From Drosophila persimilis (Eukaryota; Arthropoda; Insecta; Diptera; Drosophilidae), in the NCBI RefSeq assembly GCF_003286085.1, contig NW_020825298.1, forward strand, positions 11,780,001-11,844,000: DNA of 64,000 nucleotides, in the 5' to 3' direction. This document shows, one piece after another, positions 11,908 through 23,762 of this stretch (position 1 is its first letter; the number at the start of each line of letters is the position of its first letter). A program made the position numbers and the translations under genes. The notes under the pieces were generated by a model, which was given only the letters and a program-made list of their open reading frames with translations, was not told the DNA's origin and did not search any database.

Positions 11908-14900
11908 CCAAGGATTCCTGCTAGTGTGTCTGTATTCGAGAGTGTCTCAGTGTGTGTATCTGTGAGTGGCATGCGGTTGGAGCTCTCAAGAGGGAGGAAT
12001 ACCCATTGGTGATTCTCTCTGTGGCCTTTGGCCAATGCTGATATGCTCTTCGAGGGTATGCTCTCTCTCTCGGGCTCTCTGGAATAGATAGCCCCGTGGA
12101 ATGTCAGTTTTTTCGTTCGTTTCTTGAGTCTTTCGATTCTTTTTTTTTTGTTTTTTGGCCCAGACCCTTTTCGGGACGGGGGTCGGGGTAGACCGAGAAA
12201 TGAATTTCAATTTTATGGCCACAGCAACGTCAATAAATTTCATCTTTATGCAAATTTCCGCTCCTTCATTGGATGGCTCTTTAAGTGGCAGGCAGCAGCA
12301 CATGCTGCAGTGGCAGGAGGCAGCAACAGCAACAACAGCAGCATCCGATGGCAATTTGGCAACATTGTCATTCAGCAGAGGACGGACTCGGACTCGGACT
12401 CCTTCACCTGCCCCCATCTCCTGTTTGGTGTTATTTTTAGGCTGTCGCATTGCCTGGATTCCGTCGCTGCTGCTGCCGCATTCCATGATGCCTCCTGCCC
12501 CATGCCCCATGCCCCATGCCACCGAATGAACCGAACCTTTCGGCTCCTCCTCTGCTTTTCTTGGTGGTGGCTCTGTAATCTGTAGACCAACATTTTCTTT
12601 TCCATTTAATGTTAATGGCTCATAATCATTATTATATGGCGTTGGGGCTTGTTCGTCTTCGTCTTCGTCTGCGTCTGCTGCATCTTTGGTGGATGCGATG
12701 TGATGGACGCTGGCGACTCGCGGCCTTGCCTCAGCCTCAGCCACAGCATGCCCCCTGCCCCAGTCCCTGCCCCTTTTGCCACAGCTGCCTCTCCGCCTCC
12801 TTCTGCTCCTCCGCCTCCTCTTCTTCTCGGGCTGCGTGCATCTGATAACATCGGAAATTAAAATTCTTTTGGTTTTATGTTTTTTTTCTTCGTCATTCGT
12901 TCTTTCGTTTCGTTCTCTCTTTTTTTCTTGTTTCCTTTAGCCTGTTTTTCGATACACACACACATTTATCTTTTGAGGACATACCCTGTAGCTTGTGAAT
13001 AGCGGGGGTAGGTTAGACCCAAGAACACATTTGGGCCAATATTATGTATATTTTTTAAAGATTGATTTCTAATTAGTCTTCTGTTGATCAATAGAACATC
13101 TTAAGCTTTATTATAGATGGTCTATAGCTCTATAGTTACCCTGTAGCCATACCTGCTGCCCTATAGCCAGAGGAATTATCAGAACCATACAATATTTTGA
13201 TGGTTTTCCAACTATTTTGATTTCAAAGTTGTTTTTGTAATGAGATATGTTCTCTTCAGTAGATGTAAGAAAAATTCGATGGTCATAAGTGTTATAACAT
13301 TTACTTCTGATAATGTATATTCCTTAAGACCGAGCCTTCGTTGGATATTTGATATTTAATCTCTTTAAGGACTTGAGTAAAGAATATCTTTATATCTCTA
13401 TAAAAACACACTCAAAAGATTCTTTGGAGATTAGAGTTCTCTACTGCATCCCTGAATGGAAGATCCTCTTTCTGTTTTTGTGCACTTTCCATTACAGATC
13501 ATCTCCTGGTCGACTCTCCCTCTCTCTACTGCTCGCATTCTCTTCTCTCTCTTTTCGGTTATTATGGGGGCTACTCAAACTCTGAAACTCCAAGCTGGAA
13601 ACCTTTTGGAAAATAAATCTGAATCTGAAGAATGCCAGGCAGCAGGCAGGCAGGCAGCAGGCAACAGGCACAGGCCTTGGCATTGGCATTGGGCGCAGCT
13701 GTCTCTTGAGGTTCGACTTTGACTTCGGACCAGACCAGAGACCAGACCAGACCAGACCCGAACCGAACCTCACCGATCCGCTGTGGAATTCCTCTGGTTG
13801 ATGAGCCTCTGCTGCTGCCTGCCCCTTCTTCTACTTCGAGGCTGTAATTTGTGTTGCATGTGTTTCAAATTGAAGATTTATTTCGCTGCCCCTGCCACAA
13901 GTGTCTCCCTTTCTCTCTCTCTCTCTCTCTCTCTGTCTGTCTGCCTGTCTGTGGTGTGTGCGTGCGTGTTAATTGTGAGCGCTGTGGAATGCGATGGAAA
14001 ATATGTTAATTATTAGGTTTTTGCCGCTGGGTCCAACGCTTGACCAAAAGGGAGGAACTCTGGAACTCTGGAACTCCGGAGATTGCGTGAGGATCCATCA
14101 GTGGGGGCTGCCTTAGACGAGACACCCTGGCCTTCACACCTGTGCAGCTCAAAGAACAAGAACAAGGAGAAGCCTCCTCCTTAGAAGAAGGAGTATCGTA
14201 TACCCCCATTTGGAGGGCCTCAAAACTGGAGCCTGAGTGAAATTTGAATGCGAAAAGAAATCGGTCTGAGACTCGGGGGACTCTGGGACTTGGGTTTCAG
14301 CTGCCATTCGCTGCTGCTGCCTCTGCTGCCACTGCTGCTGCCGCTTACCTGTCTTTCTACCTGTTTTTTTTTCCTTCTCTCTTGCTTTTTTTTTCGTTGC
14401 TGCGTTTTGGGCTTGGTATGCAGCAGCAGCCACTCGCTCGCTCTCTCGCTTTGGCTCTGACTCTACTCCCAACTTGAATTCGTACTCCTCTCGAATCTCC
14501 ACAGCCAGAGCCAGAGCCAGAGCCACAACTCCTCTTCCATCTCCCAATCTCCGAGCTACAGCCACAACTCCACGAAGACATCGTCATTGATAGGCACTTA
14601 TTCGGCCGCTCCGCTGATGATTATTATGATATTGTTGCTGCTGCTGCTGCTGGTGGTGGTGGTGCTGCTTCCATTCCATGGCATGCCACTCCAGCACTCT
14701 GTCTCCTCCTCTGGTTTCTGCTGCTGCTGCTGCTGCCTCTTTTCATAATTATTATTTTCCATCTTGCTGCTGTGGCTGTTGCTGTTGCTGCTCTTCATTT
14801 CGTATGCAGGAATTCCAATTTTTCGTTCGATGAAGTGTGTGTTGATTTTGTTACTGGATTGGAGGCTGCTGCTGCCTCCGACATGCCCTTGGGGCCCTTA

Positions 14901-17900
14901 CCCTTACTCTCCTCTGACAGCCTGACGTGTCGTCATCATCATCATCATCTCCATCTCCATCTCTCGAATCTCGAGTCCAACTCTTGTTGATGTCAATGGG
15001 CTGCTTGTTTATTGCCTGACAAACTGACACAAGTCTGGATCTCTCTCGGATCTCTCGGATCTCTGGGATGGGAGAGCATGGCGCAGCATAGCCGAAAGTT
15101 CATTTAAAATTTTGATTAGCGACCTTGGCAGATTCGCGCCAAAAAGGTTCCTTAACCGCACCAAAATGGGGAATGGAATGGAATGGGATCTGAGCTTCAT
15201 TGAGGGGAACTTCCTGCTACCTTCCTTTCCTGCTTTCTTATCGAGAAAAAGGAACAGGTCTTCGGCCTATCGGAAGTTCTGATTTAACATTCGCTTTTCC
15301 CTCCATTGATTAGTAGTTTAATCAAACTTCCTTCTCCCACTCTTCATTTAAGGAATGAATAAATTATCGCGGTGTCTGCTCAACGAATCGAACTTCCTTT
15401 TCTAACAGAAATCACCAGACAGACACCAGACCTCGAACTTTATAGAGTGGAAGGAACTATTTATGATCTGCATGCGATCTCAAAACTAGAATGAGAACTC
15501 GACTGAATTTGTGTGATCGTGTGAAATGCTCTTATTACGAGAATTTATGTTTTTTTGTCTCCTTAGAGGACTGGAAATCGCCTGTATCGTTATGGAGAAA
15601 AGTGATCTTAAATGATCTATTAGAAGATATTATCACTTTTGCAGGAAATCACTAGCCAAGCTACTTGGATCCATATCCTAATCCATATTCCCTTGAAGGA
15701 AAACCAATATTCTCCACATTTTCGATCATAGTTTTTAATAAACGATCTTCGCCTAGAAGATCGAAGAATCTACTCTCCACATTGGAATGATCTACTCGAT
15801 CTATCCTTATATCTTCGGTTGATGATGATTATGATGATTATTATGAATGCGATGACGTTAAATGACAGCTTGATGAATGTTTTTAACGGATGTCCTCGAT
15901 CCTTAAGGCTCTCTATGATCTTCTCTTGTAAATCTTTACTAAACAGTCCTTACCCTTTCAATTCCTTCTTCCAGATGGCGAGTACATGTTTGCAGATCCC
16001 GAGAGCAAGCTCTCCAAATACGGACCCAAGAGCTGGCGATCCTCGCACACCCACGTGAGTAGTACCTCTAGAAACAACACAAGAGAGTGATCAAATCCTT
16101 GACTAATCTTCTGTTTATCGGCAGGGTTTGGATGCCAATGGACGGCCACTCCTGGAGCTACACTTTCGCGTGCAGTTCTACATCGAGAGTCCGTTCATGC
16201 TGAAAGATGAGACGTCGCGGCACAACTACTACCTGCAGCTGCGGCACAACATCCTGCATCGGGAGCAGCTGCCCCGCGAGCATGCCGAGCAGGCGCTGGT
16301 CTTCCTGGCCGGCCTTGCTCTGCAGGCGGACCTGGGCGATGCTCCACCAGCCCCAGCGCCAGCCGCAGCCCCAGCACCAAGCCAAACCCCAAGCCAATCC
16401 CAAATCCAATCCCAGACAGCCACAAAGGAGGACTCCAGCGAGGAGGCTGGAGGGGTCACATCCCCAAGAGCCTCCACAACGATGACGCTGCCGAAGATCA
16501 GCAAGCGGCTGAGCAGCGCCAACGAGCGGATGCTGCGCCTCTCCACGTATGTGGCCTCCACCTCCAAGAGGGAACCCCTGCCCCTGCCGCCACTACCGCC
16601 TGCACTGCCACTGCCCGCGTCCGGAACGGACTACTTCCGGATCGAGGACTACCTTCCGAGCACTCTGAACACGCCCTGGGGCAGAAGTGCCCTGCGGGCA
16701 TGCCATCGAGAGCACATGGGCATGTCCGCAGCGGAGGCGGAGCTGCTGTACATCCAGCAGGCGTGCAGCCTCCACGAGACGATCAATGCGCACACATTCC
16801 GGATGCGGCTGGCCAAGAGCGAGCAGGGCGCAGGCAGTTCCTGGTTCGTGGTTTACGCCAAAGGCATCAAGATCCTCGGAGGCGGAGAAGGAGGGGTCAC
16901 AGCGGCCTCGGCGGAGACCTCCACCACCTTCCTGTGGCCCAACATAACGAAGCTCTCGTTCGAGCGAAAGAAGTTCGAGATCCGCTCCGGGGAGAGCCGG
17001 ATCACGCTGTACGCCGCCTCCGACGAGAAGAACAAGCTGCTGCTGACGCTCTGCAAGGACACGCACCAGTGGAGCATGAAGCTGGCGGCACGCCTCAAGG
17101 ATGCCCACAAGCGGGAGGAGGAGGAGGCCGAGTCGAATCGATTGCATGCCAGCTACGCCTGTTCCCGGAGTCTCCTGCTGCCGTACAAGAGCAAGAACGA
17201 GCAGCGCATCTCGGTGATATCCAGCACCAGCTCCAACACCACCTCGGGCATCGTCAGCGATCGCGTGCACTCCGAGGACGAGCTGGAGATCATGATCAAC
17301 ACTCCGCCGGCGCCTTTGGCAGCCCCATCCACCGAGAGCCTGGCCCTGGCCCATCTCCTGGACAGACCCAGCGTCAGCAGGCAGACTTCGTCCGTGGGAC
17401 AAATGTCCCTGAAAGACCTGGAGGAGCAGCTTGCGGCGTTGAGCGTACGCCCCCCGGATACGGCCTCCAATGGAGCGTCTGGCATATCCGCCAGTAATTC
17501 TTCCTCCGGTCCGCGAACCTCTTTGGGCACCACACACGCAAATGATTCGTCGACGGCCACTGATTCCCCCAGTTCCCAGCACAACATTGGATCCCAGTGC
17601 TCCTCCACCTGCAGCACTGTGGTGGTGACATCTCCAGTGGCCGGAGTCGGTGCTAGTGGATCCGCATCCGCCAGCAGCATACCCGTGCACTCGACGTCCT
17701 CCAGCCTGGAGCTGGGCTTCAGCCACACGGCCCAGAACTCCGCCTTGAGTGAGACGAATCCCGAGGACTTCCCGGAGAGCGTATCCGGGGCATCGGGGGT
17801 GTACACCCTCGCCCATGGAGCCCCGCCCACAGAGACCTCCGGGGTGTACACGATGCACAGCAGCGAGCTCACGGGCCAGTCCTCAGAGATGGCCGAGTCC

Positions 17901-20414
17901 GAGAAGAGCTCCCACTACGGGATGTTCCAGCCCACGGAATCCATGGAGATGGAGATGGAGGATGGCGGACCCTCGGACCTAGTGGACGGCGGCAAGAAAC
18001 GGGCAGAGTTTCGACTGCGCTCAGACTCGAACATCAGCACCGGGAGCTCCTTCCGCGGCGACGGCAGCGATCCCACGGACAACAAGCACTCACTGCTCTC
18101 CGCCGAAGAGTTGACGAACCTCATCGTGGGCCGTGGCACCTATTCGAGCCGCAAGACCGTGTCCAGCAATTTGCACTCGGACTGCGACTACGTGACGATG
18201 CCGATGCCGATACCCCTCGAGACCCCCAGCGAGGCGGATGACCAGGAGCAGGAGCTCCCGCCAGCACCCCCACCACCGTACAGTGCACGGCACGAGAAGA
18301 CGGGTCTGTGTGGACCCCCAGTGGCTCCACCGCCAGTGCCACCGATGCCCAAGACAGTACCGAAACCCATCGTAGTGGCTCCTCCTCCGCCAAAACCAGA
18401 GCCGCCGCCGCCGCCAAGTCCCAGTCCGGCTCCTCCGCCACCCACTGCTCCGCCGCCGCCTGTGACTTCACTGCGACGCAGAGATCCACCGCCATATCCC
18501 AGCAGCAGCAAGCCCCGGCCCACATCCCTCATCTCGGTGGCATCCTCGGCCAATCCGGCGCCCAGTACGGCGGGATCGTTGAGTTCTTTAAAGTCCGAGG
18601 AGGTGACAGCGCGCTTCATTACGACGCGGCCGCAGATCAGCATCCTGAAGGCGCACACCAGCCTCCTGCCGGATGGAGCCAAGCCCAGCTATGCGGCGCC
18701 GCACCACTGCTCCTCGGCAGCGTCTTCAAGTGGATCGGTGTGCAGCCACCAGCTGTCGCAGCAGTCGCTTCACAATTCCAATTACGCGGGATCCGGCTCC
18801 CAGGCCTCGCTGCACCACCATCCGCATCCGCATGCGCATCCACACCATCGTATGGTCGATCCGCACCAGCACCCATCGCACCATTCGCACCATCGACACT
18901 CGGGATCAGCGGCCATTGGCATACCGATAGTTCCTTACGGCCTCCACAAGAGCACGGCCTCGCTGCACCACCAGCAGCCACAGCAGGCATGCGTTCTGTT
19001 GCCGGTGATCAAGCCGCGCCAGTTTCTGCCCCCGCCGCCGCCCAGTCTCCCCCGACAGCCGCCCCCACCACCACCGCCAGCACACCATCCTCACCAGCAT
19101 CCCCACCAGCATCCACATCTGACCGGACATCACCTGTACACGAGTCAGCTGGCGAGGAAGCAGCTGGAGCTGTACCAGCAGCAGCTGTACAGCGACGTGG
19201 ACTACGTGATCTACCCGATTCAGGATCCAGCGGTCAGTCAGCAGGAGTACCTGGACTCCAAGCAGGGATCCCTGCTGGCAGCCATGGCCCATCAAGCACC
19301 TCCGCCACCCCACCATCCGTATCTGGCGATGCAGGTGTCGCCGGCGATCTACCGGAGCACGCCCTACCTCCCACTGGCGCTGTCCACGCACTCGCGTTAC
19401 GCCTCCACCCAGAACCTGTCGGACACGTACGTCCAGCTGCCCGGGGCCGGATATTCGCCCCTATACTCGCCCTCGATGGCCAGCCTGTGCTCCTCGTACG
19501 AGCCCCCGCCACCGCCCCCGCTGCATCCAGCGGCCTTGGCAGCCGCCGCCGCGGCCAACGCGAGCGCCAACGCCTCCTCGATGTTCGCACGATCACGATC
19601 AGACGACAATATTCTGAATTCGCTCGACTCGATGCCCAAGGGGAAGCGTCTGCCGCCGCCACCGCCGCCACCCTATGTGAACAGGCGCCTCAAGAAGCCA
19701 CCAATGCCGGCGCCCAGTGAAAAGCCGCCACCAAGTGAGTGTTCCTTCATTTCTTATAGAAGCCCTCACTAATCCCATTTTATTCTCTGCTTTTTAGTTC
19801 CTTCGAAACCCAGTCCCAGCACGAGCATCCTGCCGCCGCGAAAGCCCCCCACACTGAATCCCCACAATGCCAACAGTCCGCTGACCAAGACCTCCAGCGG
19901 AGCCCAGTGGGCAGGGGAACGTCCGAGGTCCGATATGGGTGTGGGATTGAATCGCACTGGCAACAGCATTCTGGCCCAACTACAGGCCTCGATGGCAGCA
20001 CAGAGCCATGCCCAAGCCCAGGCCCAAGCTCAGGCCCAGGCCCTGGATATAGCCTTGCTGAGGGAGAAGAGCAAGCACCTGGATCTGCCACTTATCTCGG
20101 CGCTGTGCAACGATCGATCGCTGCTCAAGCAGACCAAGGTGATGGTCAATCCGAAGAATGCCACCGAAGGAGGAGTAGCATCATCATCCTCCTCCAATGC
20201 GAATGGGAACTCGAACTCCAACTCCACGTCCCCCTATTCGGGAGGAGGTGGAACACTGAGCAAAACGAGGAAGAGCTCTGCTGCGGTCAGCCATCGGCAT
20301 CCGCAGGACAAGCTACCGCCGCTGCCTGTTCAGCAGTTGGCGGAGGCCAACAACTACGTCATGGATCCCGCTGTGGTGATGAAGCACCACAAGAGCTACA
20401 ACTCGCAGACCTAA
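9568..20414 (+). CDS. ex: Expanded, FERM-domain Hippo pathway regulator
   Basis: The coding exons are 9568-9659, 9723-9871, 15975-16054, 16125-19734 and 19798-20414. All junctions are GT/AG and the phases agree, giving about 1515 residues. Seen: an N-terminal FERM region (roughly 20-400, split by a Pro/Ser/Gln-rich insert); a TSGIVS string at 480-485; three PPPY motifs (823-826, 895-898, 1288-1291); long Pro-rich and His-rich tracts; and poly-Ala/Gln near the end. Known for the family: Expanded sits at apical junctions with Crumbs, works with Merlin and Kibra to activate Hippo/Warts, and binds Yorkie WW domains through its PPxY motifs; the TSGIVS string is the Slimb/beta-TrCP degron. The start was chosen because the N-terminus (MRAFCTVSAP) matches the fly protein as I remember it. 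Two out-of-frame AUGs lie 10 and 7 nt upstream. The protein is longer than in D. melanogaster, mainly through low-complexity inserts. Confidence 0.95.
10036..10101. repeat. Trinucleotide ATC/GTC repeat
   Basis: An imperfect CAT/CGT/CCT trinucleotide tract lies within ex intron 2. Confidence 0.85.
11877..11904. repeat. (GT)n microsatellite
   Basis: An almost uninterrupted GT dinucleotide run in ex intron 2. Confidence 0.9.
13914..13935. repeat. (CT)n microsatellite
   Basis: A pure CT run, also a potential GAGA-factor target on the other strand, in ex intron 2. Confidence 0.9.
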
Positions 20415-21830
20415 ACGGAAATAGAGAAATGGAAAAACGGAAATGTAGAAACAGGAACGGAAAGGGAAGCGATGCTAAGGCCAGACGACACTCTTCTCTC
20501 TAGTTCGATTGCTGTTTGATGTGTTTGTATATGTGTTTTTGTGATGTGCGGTGGCATGCTACATGCTACATGGGAATTTGCATAGATCGAGAGTCGAGTT
20601 GGAGTTAAGAGATCGATCACAGTGTTTCGGCCGCGGTGCGTAGGCAGAAGAATTCGGACAGATCTAGATCCAACAGAAACCCCCCTGAACAGCAGAACAG
20701 AAGCATAACAGTAACAGTAACAGCAACAGTAACAGCAACCGTAACGTAACAGTAACAGTAACGCGACGTAACGTAAGAACCTCAAGAACGCATTCAAATA
20801 ACAGAACCCAGTCTAGTCACAGGTAGAAGAGGGACAACCATACAGAGAATGACAAAAAACCAGAGAGAGAAACGACAGAGAGAGAGCGAGGAGCACCACT
20901 ATATAACTATGAGAAACGAGAAACGGAAACAATACTCAAGTATAAAATACGAAAACTACTTAATACACTAAACTAAAGCTTAATACATAGTCTTAGTAGC
21001 TGCGACTTAGGCCAGATGCGAATACTTACACTAACTAAACTACTTCCGCCCAAACAACTGTGATTGATTTTTTACTTTAAACTTAACTAAATTTTAATAC
21101 TACTTTAGTCAGCAACAAGAAGAACAAACAGAACATCGAATGCAACAAAACAAAAGAAAACAAAAAACTATGCAAATTTTTTAGTACGTAGAATCGCCTA
21201 CCCACCCCCTCACACACATCATACCCACAACGAATCGGATCCATCGAATGGTCATACGATCGAATATATACATATCGTATCGTATCGGACATTCGCTGGA
21301 CGAAAGGAACTAAAGAATTTCAAGAGTGCCCAGACTTGCCCCCAGCCGCTCACACCCACCGTATCTGAATTTAGCGAGTGAGAGAGAGAGTTACGCGTTT
21401 TGATAACGGTCTATATTTTGTATCCATTTTGTGTTTTTATTATCTTTTGTCGATTAACCAACCCTCTGAGAATGTGTGTGTGTGTGCAAAAATGATTTCG
21501 AGTTTTTCGATGGATGTCACAAATATTTGCGTAGATTTTTCTCGACTAAAAGTCTATGGCTAAATTGAGTAATGTGATTTTTGAGAAAATGTAAAAATTT
21601 TTGCCATATATCTTACATATATATAAACCATTATATATATATATACATATACATATAAAATTATTGTATTTTAATTTATTATTCTTACAACAAAACATTC
21701 AATTAATGCATTTATAAAGCAAGCAAATCGTTGAAGCATCCAACAATCGTATACGATAAGTAAAAACAAAGTCCTTGATTAAAGAGTTGTAAAAATTATG
21801 TTTGCGAAATAAAATGAAAAATTCAAATGG
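20415..21830 (+). other. ex: ex 3' UTR
   Basis: About 1.4 kb of AT-rich, CAG/CAA- and GTAACA-repeat-bearing sequence follows the ex stop. The best polyadenylation signal seen is AATAAA at 21808-21813, so the transcript probably ends near 21830. That leaves less than 300 bp to the convergent crq stop codon at 22117; the two 3' ends may overlap. Confidence 0.6.
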
Positions 21831-22116
21831 AATTGCAGTTGCAATTGGAATTGGATAAAGGTAAAGGTAATCTCAGCTTGTGGGTGTTTCGTGTTATTGC
21901 ACATAGAATAGTATATAGACTAAGAGTTAGGGGCTATGGATTGTTATCACAAAATGCAATACGAATGTTGAGGCGACTACTAGCTATCAGCAAGTTACAT
22001 AATACATAACGCGTAACAACAAACGATGCGACTATCAAAATGAACTAGGAGTGTTAATTTGTCCTGGCACTTTGGCAATTAAGAATAACTATGGCTAAGG
22101 CCTTGCCAATGCTTCC

Positions 22117-23762
22117 TCAGTTGGTCAGCATGGCCTCGTCATCTTCGCGACGCACCCACCGCTTGGTCAGTGTCAGTGCGACGCCTGTAATGATGAAGAG
22201 ACTGGCAAAGCCCACCAGGGAATAGCCAAAGATGATGCCATAGGATGACAGATTAATGGCCAACTGAAAGAGAAATCAAAGTTTAACAGAGTGATCTATT
22301 GGGTGGCTGAGATCTATCTACCTTGGCCTTGGAGGCCAGCTCGGGGGAGAGCTCTGCATACTGGTCAAACCAGAACATGGGCATCAGCACCTTCGGAACT
22401 CCTCGATAGATACTGTAATATAAAAGAATATAAAGAATATAGATCAAGGAACATATAGACTATCACTCACTCGTAATCATCGTCGGGCTCAATCATCATG
22501 TTGATTTGAATGCGGCCATGCACCTGGACGGGCACTCCCGTGGTCGGCTCAATGGCCATGACGAACTCGTGCTTCGCCTTGTCCGGATTCATGCCAGTTA
22601 TCGCATCCAGATAGTGCTTGTCCGCCAGGTAGAAGTGCGGAAAGGATGAGTAGATCGGCGCCTTGTCGCGGCAGGCCTTGCACTCGACCACACCCGTCTT
22701 GGGGCACTCCTCGAGGCGGGGATCGCAGAAGCAGGCCTGATTCGGATAGTTCTCGCCAGAATCGAGGGTTTCCTCAGTGCCCACCCAGCGGGTGGCAGTC
22801 AGGCCATGGTTCTCTAAAGTGCCCTCTGGCCTGAGGTTCATAAAGCGACAGGCATCGGTGGCAAAGATGGTGATCTCATCTTTCACATTCATCTTGGGGG
22901 CAAAGAGATCCCCAGTGGTGCCGTTCACAACGCCACAGGGCATTTCATAGAACCCGGTCTCCGCCTTGCCGTTCCAGTGCGTCAGCTTGCCCACGTTGGC
23001 GATGTTGTCAGTGCCCGTGTGAATGGTGAAGAGACCATCGTATGTCAGGGATTCGTTACGATCCGCCAGCCAGCCAAAGCGCTTGTAGGGAATGTCGATC
23101 ACGGATGTGTTGAACAGGTTCAGGAAGTCGGTGAGATTGTCCTGATAGCCTTTGAAGATCCACTCGCCCACGGGCTTCGTGGTGTACAGCTCGCCGCCCT
23201 CGTGGTTCAGCATAAAGTTGATGATCTTCTTCAAGATCTTTTTCTGATGCCGCATCTCGTCCGCCACCGTAGCGGTGATGGCATGAGCAGCCGTCACCAT
23301 GTCATCCAGCGTGCCGTTGGACTTTTCCGCGTCAAAGAACCAGGTGCGACGCTCGTAGTAGGCCACTGTAGCGTTCTCGTAGAAGGTGAAGTTCTCCTTC
23401 TTGTGCTTCTCGAGGAACACGTACGGACCCATCTCCACGAAGTTGGGCTTCACGTTCGGATTGCGTATCTCCTCGGGATTCGTCCAGTTGAACATGTTAA
23501 AGCTAAGATAAATAGGAATCGGAGCCTCAAGCCAGCTGTCGTAGGTGTCGGTGCCTGGCTTCAGTTTGAGACCCTAAAAGGAGTTGAGTGAAAAAGGTTA
23601 TTGGATGTACCGAAGGAGTGAAAAAGTACTTACATCCTCCACTAAATGGTCGGCCAAACCGGGCCAAAAGACCACGATAAGGATACCCAGAATCATGAAG
23701 AGCGATCCAAGGCCAAAGACCCAGGCCTTGCGTTGAGTTTCCCCGCAGCACTTGCAGCACAT
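22117..23762 (-). CDS. crq: Croquemort, CD36-family scavenger receptor
   Basis: The coding exons on the minus strand are 23762-23634, 23573-22471, 22412-22322 and 22263-22117. Phases agree and the product is 489 residues, the usual CD36 length. Seen: a short Cys-rich cytoplasmic N-terminus (MCCKCC, likely palmitoylated), a first membrane segment (about 14-34), a large ectodomain with many N-x-S/T sites and the Cys cluster of CD36 proteins (ACFCDPR...ECKAC), and a second membrane segment (about 447-472) with a short basic and acidic tail. Known for the family: Croquemort is the haemocyte receptor for apoptotic-cell uptake and takes part in bacterial phagocytosis. Synteny with ex supports crq over other CD36 paralogues (emp, ninaD, Snmp). 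Confidence 0.93.

Larger units (their letters stand above)
9872..15974 (+). other. ex: ex intron 2 (about 6.1 kb)
   Basis: The intron runs from donor GTAAGA at 9872 to acceptor CTTCCAG at 15974. It is rich in simple sequence: ATC/GTC triplets at about 10036-10101, GA at 11510-11530, GT at about 11877-11904, CT at about 13914-13935, and GCT/CAG triplets near 14630-14790. The last 500 bp form a third GATC-motif block. No supported coding sequence or RNA gene was found; the open frames of 60-250 codons here are built from these repeats. Confidence 0.6.
9558..16210 (+). other. Overlapping upstream ORF of ex, tandem AUG
   Basis: Two adjacent ATGs (9558 and 9561) in the ex start exon open a frame that is out of phase with Expanded. 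In the spliced mRNA (9558-9659, 9723-9871, 15975-16054, then 16125 on) it stays open for 138 codons and stops at TGA 16208-16210, inside the FERM-coding exon. The first AUG has the context GAAAATG, close to the Drosophila consensus. It could repress Expanded translation or encode a second peptide. No family is recognised; the open length may partly reflect the GC-rich coding sequence underneath. Confidence 0.4.

Noticed and set aside
11191-11965. Overlapping 212- and 246-codon ORFs on both strands in ex intron 2
   Set aside because: Built on GA, GCT and GT repeats, with no splice-consistent or domain-like content.
11986-12744. 252-codon minus-strand ORF in ex intron 2
   Set aside because: Mixed low-complexity product (Ala, Glu and Arg runs) with no recognisable domain; the + strand also has similar open frames here.
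16593-17858. 421-codon antisense ORF in the main ex exon
   Set aside because: It lies opposite the conserved FERM and linker coding sequence and uses the complement of GC-rich codons. No recognisable domain and no separate promoter.
18308-19720. 470-codon alternative-frame ORF inside ex
   Set aside because: An artefact of the Pro/Ala/His-rich, GC-biased coding sequence; no start context or family match. It differs from the AUG-pair frame at 9558, which is placed at the start codon.
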